Part shown: positions 1 through 6,734 of the stretch, in pieces | How positions within the stretch are numbered: the first letter of the stretch is position 1 | Layout: each line of letters opens with the position of its first letter | NCBI GenBank assembly: GCA_964548165.1 | Contig: CAZJQD010000018.1 | Coordinates: forward strand, 55,786-70,420 | Direction of reading: 5' to 3' | Source: CAZJQD01 sp964548165 [NCBI: uncultured bacterium] | GTDB lineage: Bacteria > UBA8481 | Length of the DNA: 14,635 nucleotides | Made by a program: the position numbers and the translations under genes | Notes under the pieces: generated by a model | Seen by the model: the letters and a program-made list of their open reading frames with translations, nothing else | What the model was told of the DNA's origin: nothing | Databases searched by the model: none

Positions 1-855
1 GCCACCTGCTACGTCCAGGCCGATGCCGAGGATGTGACCGCGGACGCGGAGCGGCTAATACGGGAGTTCTCGCGGCTCAAGGGTCAACCCGGGTACTTCA
101 CGAAGGTCTTCTGCGAGGAGAGTCGCTTCTTCCAGCCGCATAACGGCGAGCGCATCGACGCGATCCGGGACGCGATCGAAAGAAAAGATCTGGATCCCGA
201 GCTGAAGGCCGTGATGGTCGTGTCGCTGATGGAGGCCGCCGATCGCGTCGACTCCACCACCGGCGTCCAGATGGCCTACGTCAAGAAGTGGGCGCCCCGG
301 TCCTTCAAGAACCTCGAGCTCCGCCTGCCCGCCGTCCTCCCGCGCCCTCGTCACGGGAAGTGCTCCGCTCTCCGGATGGATGCGACGCAGGCCGTTCACC
401 AGCTGAACGCCGATGTCGCCTACCTCGACCCGCCCTACAACCAGCACAGCTACCTGGGCAACTACCACGCCTGGGAGACGCTGGCGCTCTGGGACAAGCC
501 CGCGCATTACGGCATCGCCTGCAAGCGCGAGGATGTGCGCACCCGTAAGAGCGCATTCAATCGGAAGCGCGAGGCCCGGGCCGCGATGCAGCACGTCATC
601 GACCACGTGCAGGCCCGCCACCTGGTGGTCTCGTTCAACAACGAGGGCTACATCGCGCGCGAAGAGATGGAGGAGATGCTCCGGCACCGCGGTAAGGTCA
701 CGACCATCGAGCGCGGCTTCCGCCGCTACGTCGGCGCCCGCATCGGGATCTACAACCCGTCAGGCGTGAAGGTCGGAAAAGTCAGTCACACCACGAACAA
801 GGAATACCTCTACGTCGTCACTCCTCCCGGCGTGGTGTGGTCACCCCCGGCATAA
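1..855 (+). CDS. D12-class adenine-specific DNA methyltransferase, 3' part (5' end outside window)
   Basis: This enzyme transfers a methyl group from S-adenosylmethionine to N6 of adenine in DNA. The reading frame is open from base 1 (it begins ATCYVQADAEDV), so the gene starts upstream. The GTG at 34 is only the first internal start codon. The catalytic motif IV DPPY is encoded at 427-438 inside YLDPPYNQHSYLGNYHAWET, the arrangement typical of COG3392-type D12 methylases. Other family-like blocks are FFQPHNGERIDAIRD, RVDSTTGVQMAYVKKWA, VVSFNNEGYI and the C-terminal NKEYLYVVTP. The SAM-binding FxGxG motif would lie in the missing N-terminal part. No restriction endonuclease is visible downstream, so it is either an orphan methylase or has a partner upstream. 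Family assignment is firm; the recognition site cannot be read from the sequence. Confidence 0.9.
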   Translation, partial: ATCYVQADAEDVTADAERLIREFSRLKGQPGYFTKVFCEESRFFQPHNGERIDAIRDAIERKDLDPELKAVMVVSLMEAADRVDSTTGVQMAYVKKWAPRSFKNLELRLPAVLPRPRHGKCSALRMDATQAVHQLNADVAYLDPPYNQHSYLGNYHAWETLALWDKPAHYGIACKREDVRTRKSAFNRKREARAAMQHVIDHVQARHLVVSFNNEGYIAREEMEEMLRHRGKVTTIERGFRRYVGARIGIYNPSGVKVGKVSHTTNKEYLYVVTPPGVVWSPPA

Positions 856-885
856 ACCCCATAGACGCTAAGCGCGGACCGGAAT

Positions 886-909
886 AAGATAGTATTTGAT
901 TACTATCTT
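886..909. promoter_or_regulatory. Probable TetR operator (perfect inverted repeat)
   Basis: AAGATAGTA at 886-894 and TACTATCTT at 901-909 are perfect reverse complements separated by six bases (TTTGAT). The repeat ends three bases before the ribosome-binding site of the TetR gene, and TACTAT at 901-906 could serve as a -10 box. TetR-family regulators commonly bind such palindromes in their own promoters, so a repressor bound here would block the whole efflux operon. Binding by this particular protein is inferred from position and symmetry. Confidence 0.75.
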
Positions 910-911
910 CT

Positions 912-917
912 GGAGGG
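912..917 (+). promoter_or_regulatory. Ribosome binding site of the TetR gene
   Basis: GGAGGG lies four bases before the GTG at 922 and decides this start over later in-frame codons. Confidence 0.75.
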
Positions 918-921
918 TCCC

Positions 922-1527
922 GTGAAGCAGTCGCCCAAGATGCCCGCGGCCGATCGGCGCGAGGCCACCATCGCGGCATTCGTCGGCCTGGCGGCGGAGT
1001 GCAACCCCGCCGAGATCACGACCGCGGCGATCGCCGACCGGATGAAGCTGACCCAGGGCGCCATCTTCCGCCACTTCCCCACCAAGGACGCCGTCATGGA
1101 GGCGGTCATGGACTGGGTGGCCTCCGGCCTCCTCCGCGCCGTGGGCGGGGCACTCGCGCGTCCTGGATCGTCCCTCGCCGCGCTCGAGGCCGCCTTCCAC
1201 GCGCACGTCGCCTTCGTCGTCGCTCACCCGGGCGCGCCCCGCATGCTCTTCGGCGAGCTCCAGCGCGCCGAGAAGACCGCCACGAAGAAGGCGGCCCAAA
1301 TTCTCCTGAAGCAGTACGCGCGAAGACTGGTGGAGGTCATCGACCGGGGCAAGGAACAGGGCGAGATCGCGCGGGCCATTGACGCGCCGGCCGCCGCCAC
1401 CCTCTTCATCGGGGCCATCCAGGGGCTCGTCATGCAGTCGCTGCTCTCTGGAAACATCTCGCGCCTTCGCGCGGAGGCGCCCGCCGCATTCCGCCTCTAT
1501 CGTCGCGCCATCGCGAGCGCACTGTGA
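922..1527 (+). CDS. TetR/AcrR-family transcriptional repressor
   Basis: A 201-residue, one-domain-plus-ligand-domain regulator of normal TetR size. The N-terminal helix-turn-helix is at about residues 32-53 (ITTAAIADRMKLTQGAIFRHF), matching the classic TetR recognition helix ending in 'FRHFPTKDAV'. Residues 60-201 are helical and would form the ligand-binding and dimer domain. The GTG start follows a strong GGAGGG. Its stop overlaps the start of the adaptor gene (GTGA at 1524-1527), so it is the first gene of an exporter operon and probably senses that pump's substrate. The layout recalls E. coli cecR (ybiH) upstream of the ybhGFSR pump, though this is an analogy and not a claim of orthology. 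The inducer is unknown. Confidence 0.92.
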   Translation: MKQSPKMPAADRREATIAAFVGLAAECNPAEITTAAIADRMKLTQGAIFRHFPTKDAVMEAVMDWVASGLLRAVGGALARPGSSLAALEAAFHAHVAFVVAHPGAPRMLFGELQRAEKTATKKAAQILLKQYARRLVEVIDRGKEQGEIARAIDAPAAATLFIGAIQGLVMQSLLSGNISRLRAEAPAAFRLYRRAIASAL

Positions 1528-2714
1528 AGCGGCACCTCTCGGTCAGCGCTCGCAAGTTCGCGCTGATCACCGTCATCGTCCTCCTGCTGGGCGCGTTCCT
1601 CTTCGTCGTCCTGAGGGCCGGTCCGCTGGCGCCCGTGCCGATCACCGTGACGACCGTCACGAGTCGCGCGCTCTCCCCTGCCATCTTCGGCATCGGTACC
1701 GTCGAGGCGCGCTTCACGCACCACGTCGGCCCCACCTTCGCCGGCCGCGTGATTCGCGTGCTCGTCGATGTCGGCGACAGCGTGCAGGCGGGGCAACTCC
1801 TGGCGGAGATGGAGCCGGTGGATCTCGACCAGCGCATCGACGCCCAATCCTCGGCCCGCAACAGGGCCGAGGCCGGTGCCGTGGGCGCCCAGGCTGAGCA
1901 CCGGGAAGCCCTGGCTCGCCTCGAATTCGCCACGACCCAGTTGCGGCGCTACGAGAGCCTGCAGGCGGAAGGCGTCCTGAGCGCCGAGGTCGTCGACGCG
2001 ATCCGCCGCGACCGCGACGTGGCCGCCGCCGCCGTAGCTGCGACGAGCGCCAACCGCGAGGCCGCGCGCCAGGAGACGCTTCGCATCAGCGGCGACCGCG
2101 AGGCCCTGGTCCGCCAGCGCGAGAACCTCCGGCTGGTCGCTCCCGAGAACGGGCTCGTGACGGCCCGCATGGCCGAGCCCGGAACCGTCCTCGTTGCGGG
2201 GCAGGCCGTGATCGAGATCGTCGATCCCTCGAGCCTCTGGATCAACGCGCGATTCGAACAGGCGAGCAGTCCGGGGCTTCGCAGGGACCTCGCGGCCGCT
2301 GTGGTATTGCGATCCGCGGGCGCGGTCTCTCACGCCGGTCGCGTGGCGCGCGTGGAGCCGCGGGCCGACGCCGTCACCGAGGAGATCCTGGCCAAGATCG
2401 TTCTCTATCCCCCGCCCTCAGCTCTGCCGCCGCTCGGAGACCTCGCCGAGGTGACTGTTGCGCTCCCCACTCTTCCCGAGGCGCCAGTCATTCCCGAGGC
2501 GTGCCTCCACCAGGTGGACGGCAAGCTCGGCGCGTGGATCATCGAGGACGGCGATTTGCGCTTCGTTCCCGTCCGCGTCGGCGCATCTTCTCTCGATGGC
2601 GACATCCAGGTGCTCGACGGACTCCGCGAGGGCGACCGCGTCGTCGTCCACAGCCAGCGCCGGCTCGCGGCGGGAAGCCGCACGAAGATCGTCGAGTCCC
2701 TGGCGGCTCCATGA
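1524..2714 (+). CDS. HlyD-type periplasmic adaptor (membrane fusion protein) of an ABC exporter
   Basis: A 396-residue adaptor that would link the inner-membrane ABC transporter to an outer-membrane channel. One N-terminal membrane anchor spans about residues 12-30. The two halves of the biotinyl-lipoyl domain lie at about 66-100 (GRVIRVLVDVGDSVQAGQLL) and 202-236 (LRLVAPENGLVTARMAEPG). Between them is an Ala/Arg/Glu-rich helical hairpin predicted to form a coiled coil (about 100-200). A beta-barrel and membrane-proximal region follow. The start is GTG at 1524, overlapping the tetR stop, and the stop at 2712-2714 overlaps the ATG of the permease gene; both imply translational coupling. Length and order match DevB/MacA-like adaptors. 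No outer-membrane TolC-like partner is in the window. Confidence 0.9.
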   Translation: MKRHLSVSARKFALITVIVLLLGAFLFVVLRAGPLAPVPITVTTVTSRALSPAIFGIGTVEARFTHHVGPTFAGRVIRVLVDVGDSVQAGQLLAEMEPVDLDQRIDAQSSARNRAEAGAVGAQAEHREALARLEFATTQLRRYESLQAEGVLSAEVVDAIRRDRDVAAAAVAATSANREAARQETLRISGDREALVRQRENLRLVAPENGLVTARMAEPGTVLVAGQAVIEIVDPSSLWINARFEQASSPGLRRDLAAAVVLRSAGAVSHAGRVARVEPRADAVTEEILAKIVLYPPPSALPPLGDLAEVTVALPTLPEAPVIPEACLHQVDGKLGAWIIEDGDLRFVPVRVGASSLDGDIQVLDGLREGDRVVVHSQRRLAAGSRTKIVESLAAP

Positions 2715-3928
2715 TCAGCCTTGCCGGGCGAGACATCCTCCATTCCTGGGGCAAGTTCGTCTTCACCGGCGCCGGACTGGGCCTGCTCATCGGCGTGACG
2801 CTGACGATGGCGGGCGTCTACCGCGGGATGGTCGACGACGCGAAGGCGCTCCTCGATAACAGCGGCGCCGACCTCTGGGTGGTCCAGAAGGAGACCCTGG
2901 GACCATACGCGGAGCCGTCCAGCCTGTACGACGATCTCTACAGGGGTCTCCTGGCCGTTCCCGGCGTTGCGCGCGCTGCTAATGTCACCTACCTGACAAT
3001 GCAGGCCCGGGGCACCGATCCCGATGCGCACGACCGCGATGTGCGCGTCATGGTGGTCGGCGTGGCGCCCGGCATCCCCGACGATCCGGGACAACCACGA
3101 AACCTCATCGCGGGCCGGCGCATCACCCGCGGCCACTACGAGGCCGTGGCCGACGTCGCGTCCGGTTTCCGGCTGGGCGAGCGCGTGCAGCTGCGCCGCA
3201 ACGCCTACACCGTCGTCGGCCTGGTGAAACGCATGGTCTCGTCCGGCGGCGACCCGATGCTCTTCCTCTCGCTGAAGGACGCGCAGGAGGCTCAGTTTCT
3301 CAAGGACAACGACGCGATCCGAGCCCAGCGCCGGCGCATCGCCGCGAACCCCGTCTACGATCGTCCAGGCGTCCCCGGCCTCGTCGATGCGGTCGTCGAC
3401 GCGCAAGCGAGCAACCCGTTCGTCAACGTCGTCCTGGTGCGGCTTCGCACCGGCGCCGATCCCGACGCCGTCGCGGAGAGCGTCCGCCGCTGGAGCCGGC
3501 TGACCGTCTACACGCGCGCGCAGATGGAGAACATTCTCGTCTCCAAGCTGATCGCCACGTCCGCCCGCCAGATCGGCATGTTCCTCGTCATCCTCGCCAT
3601 CGTCAGCGCCGCCATCGTCGCGTTCATCATCTACACCCTGACCCTTGGCAAGATCCGTGAGATCGCCGTCCTCAAGCTGATCGGCACCCGGAATCGCACC
3701 ATCGTCTTCATGATCCTCCAGCAGGCCGTCGGCCTCGGGCTCATCGGGTTCATCGTGGGCAAGATTGCGGCGACGATCTGGGCCCCCTACTTCCCGAAGT
3801 ACGTGCTCCTCGAGACCGGGGACGCCGTGCGGGGTCTCGTCGCCATCATCCTGATCTGCATCCTCGCGAGCGTGCTGGCGATCCAGGCCGCGCTCAGGGT
3901 CGATCCGGCCGAGGCGATCGGCGGATGA
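2711..3928 (+). CDS. FtsX/MacB-domain ABC transporter permease (DevC-like)
   Basis: A 405-residue inner-membrane permease. A first transmembrane helix at about residues 17-37 is followed by a large periplasmic domain (about 40-280) containing the MacB-type core. Three closely spaced helices then form the FtsX domain (roughly 288-315, 335-358 and 370-395), with the conserved cytoplasmic loop GKIREIAVLKLIGTRN that contacts the ATPase. It ends with DPAEAIGG, the typical tail of this family. The ATG at 2711 is chosen because it overlaps the adaptor stop (ATGA) and starts at the expected MISLAGRDILHS; the frame is open further upstream but that part overlaps the adaptor and is not protein-like. 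DevC-type permeases with separate adaptor and ATPase genes export lipids, glycolipids or hydrophobic compounds. The substrate here is unknown. Confidence 0.9.
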   Translation: MISLAGRDILHSWGKFVFTGAGLGLLIGVTLTMAGVYRGMVDDAKALLDNSGADLWVVQKETLGPYAEPSSLYDDLYRGLLAVPGVARAANVTYLTMQARGTDPDAHDRDVRVMVVGVAPGIPDDPGQPRNLIAGRRITRGHYEAVADVASGFRLGERVQLRRNAYTVVGLVKRMVSSGGDPMLFLSLKDAQEAQFLKDNDAIRAQRRRIAANPVYDRPGVPGLVDAVVDAQASNPFVNVVLVRLRTGADPDAVAESVRRWSRLTVYTRAQMENILVSKLIATSARQIGMFLVILAIVSAAIVAFIIYTLTLGKIREIAVLKLIGTRNRTIVFMILQQAVGLGLIGFIVGKIAATIWAPYFPKYVLLETGDAVRGLVAIILICILASVLAIQAALRVDPAEAIGG

Positions 3929-4713
3929 TGAGCGCGAACGTCGAAGCGACGGGGACGGTAGCGGTCGCAACCACCGCGCCGGGCGCAACCACGGCGCCGG
4001 CCGGAAGCGGGGACGGCATCCGGATCGAAGGTCTGCGTAAGATCTACGGCGAAGGCGAGACCGCCGTAGAGGCCCTGAGGAGCGTTCACATGCGCGTGGC
4101 CCCCGGCGAGGTCGTGGGTCTTATCGGCCCCTCTGGCTCGGGCAAGAGCACGCTCCTCAAGTGCCTCGGCGCCGTGATCGAGCCTACCGCGGGGCGCATG
4201 ATCCTGGGCGACAAGACCATCTACGACGACGGGTGGATCATCCGCGATCGGCGAGAACTCCGCCGAGACAAGATCGGATTCGTCTTCCAGGCCCCCTACC
4301 TCATCCCCTTTCTCGACGTGACGGATAACGTCGCGCTCCTGCCTATGCTGGCGGGCCGATCCAACACGGAATCCCGGCGCATCGCCCGCGAGTTCCTGGA
4401 GGCCCTCGATATCGGGCACCGCGCCGCGGCGATGCCTTACGAGCTCTCGGGCGGCGAGCAGCAACGCATCGCCATCGCGCGCGCGCTCGTCAACCGGCCG
4501 CCTGTCATCCTCGCCGACGAACCAACAGCCCCTCTCGACAGCGTGCGCGCCCTGGCCGTCATGCGGATCCTCGATCGCATGGCCCGCCAGTTCCAGACAG
4601 CCGTCATCATCGTCACGCACGACGAGAAGATCATCCCAAGCTTCAAGCGGATCTATCACATCCGGGACGGCGAGACTCACGAGGAAGCCGGCGAAGGACG
4701 ACCGCTGGACTAA
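3925..4713 (+). CDS. MacB/LolD-type ABC transporter ATPase
   Basis: A 262-residue ATP-binding subunit that powers the permease encoded before it. Visible motifs are Walker A GPSGSGKST (68-76), Q-loop Gln122 in FVFQAPYLIPF, signature LSGGEQQR (174-181), Walker B VILADEP with catalytic Glu199, the D-loop and the switch His232 (VTHD). The usual DEPTANLDS is DEPTAPLDS here. The N-terminus carries about 28 extra residues rich in Ala, Thr, Gly and Pro before the fold begins at about GIRIEGLRKIYG; this resembles a flexible tail. The ATG at 3925 overlaps the permease stop; ATG at 3928 is an alternative one codon later. Last gene of the tetR operon; the next gene converges from the other strand. Confidence 0.93.
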   Translation: MMSANVEATGTVAVATTAPGATTAPAGSGDGIRIEGLRKIYGEGETAVEALRSVHMRVAPGEVVGLIGPSGSGKSTLLKCLGAVIEPTAGRMILGDKTIYDDGWIIRDRRELRRDKIGFVFQAPYLIPFLDVTDNVALLPMLAGRSNTESRRIAREFLEALDIGHRAAAMPYELSGGEQQRIAIARALVNRPPVILADEPTAPLDSVRALAVMRILDRMARQFQTAVIIVTHDEKIIPSFKRIYHIRDGETHEEAGEGRPLD

Positions 4714-4831
4714 GTTGTTCCGCCGAAGTGAGTCATATATTCCTTGTTACGAGACCGAGCGAGAAAGCAGGCGGCAAGGCCGAATCTTCACTCTCCTCGC
4801 CTTATCGTGATCTTCGAAAACGACTCTCGAA

Positions 4832-5980
4832 TCAGCAGCTGAGCCGCAGGGGGAGCGAGGCAAGGCCATTACTGGGATAGACCGCGCGGTGCGGAACGTC
4901 ATCGCTGGAGCACTCAAAGCGTTTCGTCCTTGAGAGCAATTCCTCGATCGCCACCCGCATCTCGAGCCTGGCCAGAGGAGCTCCCTGGCAAAGATGGACA
5001 CCTTGGCCCCAGACCATGCCATCGCCCGTGTTTCGCTCGATCTTGACGGCATTTGGCTCATCGAACGCCCGCGGATCGCGATTGGCGGCGATCCACATCA
5101 GTGTCAGGCGCTCTCCCTTGGGAATGGACCGCCCCTGAATCTTGACTTCCCTCGTCGTGGTACGTGAGTTGGCGACAAGCGGACCGTCCACTCGCAGGAT
5201 CTCCTCGATCGCCGCGGGAATGAGCGATGAATCGCTCCGCAGCCGATCCTGAAGTTCGCTCTCCTGAGCAAGATGCAGGACCAGGATACCCAAGCTGTCC
5301 GCGACGGTGCCATGCCCGGCCGCCCAGTTGCGCAGGATGCTCACGATCTGGTCGTCGTCGAGCCGCACTCCATCTACCTCGGTGTTTAGCAGTGTGTCTG
5401 TGGCATCGGTCACATCGTTGGGTGAAGCACGGCGCGAATCCAGGTTGGCCTTGACGTGCTTCGAGAAGAGACTGGCAAGGGCCTTCCCAGCAGCTGGGTC
5501 CTTGTTGAAGGCCGCCTGCTGGCTGTCATGCCCCCAGGCGCCGAGCCATTCCCACTGCTGCTCAGGCCAACCCAGCAAGGCACACAGCGTTTTCATCGCA
5601 AAGGGGGTTACAAAGGTATTGATGAACTCCACCTGGCCACCAGAGAGCATCGGATCCAGGAGGATGGCGGCGGTCTCGCGGACGCGGGACTCGACTCTCG
5701 CCATCTGCTCCCGATCGAAGTTGGGGGCAAGTGCTTCGCGGTATCGGCCGTGAACCGGCGGATCCATCCCATTCGGGATGGCGAGGAACTGCGATACATT
5801 GCTGTACGTCTCCGGATCGGCCAGCACGTTGGCAATGTCCTCATGGCGAAAGAGCGACCAGCCCATGAATTCGCTGTACGCCACCGGGCATCGCTCTCGC
5901 ATCTCGTCGTACGCTCGGCGTTGGTCCTTCAGTACCGATGCATCCAGCGGATTCCAATCCTCATGCTGTTTATCGTTCAT
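4832..5980 (-). CDS. Bacterial class I-type cytochrome P450
   Basis: A soluble 382-residue haem monooxygenase of normal bacterial length. Landmarks are DPPVHGRYR (73-81, the B-C region), an I-helix AAGHGTVADS (220-229), the K-helix ExxR as EILR (260-263), WIAANRDPRAF (296-306), and the haem loop WGQGVHLCQG with ligand Cys331. Two departures stand out: the I-helix acid that normally precedes Thr225 is Gly224, and Trp324 replaces the Phe that opens the haem loop. The ATG at 5980 follows a good AAGGAG (5987-5992). No ferredoxin or ferredoxin reductase gene is nearby, so the electron donor is unknown. It lies 39 bases after a decayed decarboxylase remnant, suggesting it was the third gene of an amino-acid or keto-acid derived pathway. 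GC content is visibly lower than in the flanking operons. Substrate unknown. Confidence 0.93.
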   Translation of the reverse strand: MNDKQHEDWNPLDASVLKDQRRAYDEMRERCPVAYSEFMGWSLFRHEDIANVLADPETYSNVSQFLAIPNGMDPPVHGRYREALAPNFDREQMARVESRVRETAAILLDPMLSGGQVEFINTFVTPFAMKTLCALLGWPEQQWEWLGAWGHDSQQAAFNKDPAAGKALASLFSKHVKANLDSRRASPNDVTDATDTLLNTEVDGVRLDDDQIVSILRNWAAGHGTVADSLGILVLHLAQESELQDRLRSDSSLIPAAIEEILRVDGPLVANSRTTTREVKIQGRSIPKGERLTLMWIAANRDPRAFDEPNAVKIERNTGDGMVWGQGVHLCQGAPLARLEMRVAIEELLSRTKRFECSSDDVPHRAVYPSNGLASLPLRLSC

Positions 5981-5986
5981 GACTCA

Positions 5987-5992
5987 CTCCTT
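5987..5992 (-). promoter_or_regulatory. Ribosome binding site of the P450 gene
   Basis: On the minus strand AAGGAG sits six bases before the ATG at 5980. Its good state, just after a dead gene, suggests the P450 may still be translated. Confidence 0.7.
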
Positions 5993-6019
5993 CTTGTAAC
6001 GAGATTCCATACGTCATCA

Positions 6020-6471
6020 TCATTCGAGTTGATTGGTCTTCGCCTTCGAACGACCGGCGCTACGAAGCGACTCGGGACAGTCCATCCGTCCGGTGTGAAT
6101 CTCGACGAATACGAGACCCTTCGCGGCGGCGGCCTGCCGGAGCGCGACTTCCAGTTCTCCCTCCGTATGCACATCGAGGCCCAATCCGCCCCCGAATACG
6201 TCCATGAGCTTGTGATAGCGCCAGGGCTGAATGTCGTTGTAGGGGCGATCCACGATCACGCGCTCGATCGTATAGCCGATCGATCCATAGAAGGTCTGGC
6301 CGATGAATGTCGAGCCCTTCGGCAGGAGCATCTCTGCGGCGCTGAAGGCCGGTGTACGCATTCATCGCTCGCGCACTGGATCTCGAGCGTCGCGGGATCG
6401 CGGCGAGTCAGTTTTTCCGTCAACCCAAGAATGAACTCGGAAAGGCACACGTTCTCGAAGTTGTGGTGTCT
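6020..6471 (-). pseudogene. Remnant of thiamine-diphosphate-dependent 2-keto-acid (indolepyruvate/phenylpyruvate-type) decarboxylase
   Basis: Pieces of one decarboxylase gene lie in two frames. The first piece (about 6471-6362) reads RHHNFENVCLSEFILGLT and LTRRDPATLEI, like the end of the family's middle domain. The second (6361-6020) reads FSAAEMLLPKGSTFIGQTFYG, then YNDIQPWRYHKLMDVFGGG, ending in KTNQLE, as in the C-terminal catalytic domain. The frame shifts near 6361-6364, where the second frame has a stop just before its first Met. The second piece jumps from GSIGYT straight to IERVIVDRPYNDI, omitting the GDG...NN segment that binds Mg and thiamine diphosphate. The N-terminal domain with the catalytic Glu is gone. 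The product cannot be active. Intact relatives decarboxylate aromatic or branched keto acids to aldehydes. The stop is 39 bases before the P450 start. Confidence 0.82.
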
Positions 6472-6567
6472 AATTCGCACGGTGGCATCCGTCGCAGCAA
6501 GAATGGTCGGCTTCGGCTTGTCCTCCATCTGCAGAGATTTCGGGCCACGAAAAACAAGGGACCTCAT
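6472..6567 (-). pseudogene. 5' fragment of a zinc-type alcohol dehydrogenase, fused to the decarboxylase remnant
   Basis: From the ATG at 6567 the frame encodes MRSLVFRGPKSLQMEDKPKP, then TILAATDATVRI. This closely resembles the first 30-odd residues of medium-chain zinc alcohol dehydrogenases (pattern MKALVYxGPGxxxxEDxPxPxI.....DAIVRI). It then passes without a break into decarboxylase sequence (RHHNFENV). The rest of the dehydrogenase, including the zinc ligands, is missing. The DNA around the start is AT-rich and no strong ribosome-binding site is visible. An aldehyde-reducing dehydrogenase upstream of a keto-acid decarboxylase makes biochemical sense (Ehrlich-type pathway), supporting a former operon. 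A deliberate fusion is very unlikely given the damage downstream. Confidence 0.72.
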
Positions 6568-6683
6568 ATTAATTTCATCGAGCAAATTGTAAGAGGCACG
6601 GAACCAAGGCGGTATGGGGTATTGACCTACGGTCGGGTGAAGGCCGACCGCTGGATTAATTGCAACCGTTCACGAACGTCACC

Positions 6684-6720
6684 CCTGGAGGCACAGGCTT
6701 TAGCCTGTGCTAACGCCAGG
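6684..6720. repeat. REP-like palindromic element with GGAG tetranucleotide
   Basis: The core GCACAGGCTTTAGCCTGTGC (6691-6710) is a perfect 9+9 bp hairpin with a TT loop. CCTGG at 6684-6688 and CCAGG at 6716-6720 extend the stem around small internal loops. GGAG (6687-6690) sits directly 5' of the hairpin, the layout of REP units recognised by RAYT (REP-associated tyrosine transposase) enzymes. No transposase gene is in the window. It lies between the decarboxylase/dehydrogenase remnant and the pullulanase operon end. Confidence 0.7.
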
Positions 6721-6734
6721 AGATTTCACCCGCA

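Noticed and set aside
2405-3988. Long minus-strand ORF (527 codons) opposite the adaptor and permease genes
   Set aside because: It is antisense to two well-supported exporter genes; its translation is rich in Asp, His, Arg and Gly without any family pattern, as expected of a shadow frame in high-GC DNA.
4714-4831. Bidirectional terminator between the convergent exporter ATPase and P450 genes
   Set aside because: Only weak symmetry (TTCGA...TCGAA near 4815-4833) is seen, without a stable GC stem and T run.
5456-6592. Plus-strand ORF (378 codons) spanning the P450 5' half and the relic
   Set aside because: It is antisense to the P450 and decarboxylase remnants, whose conserved motifs show the minus strand is the coding one.
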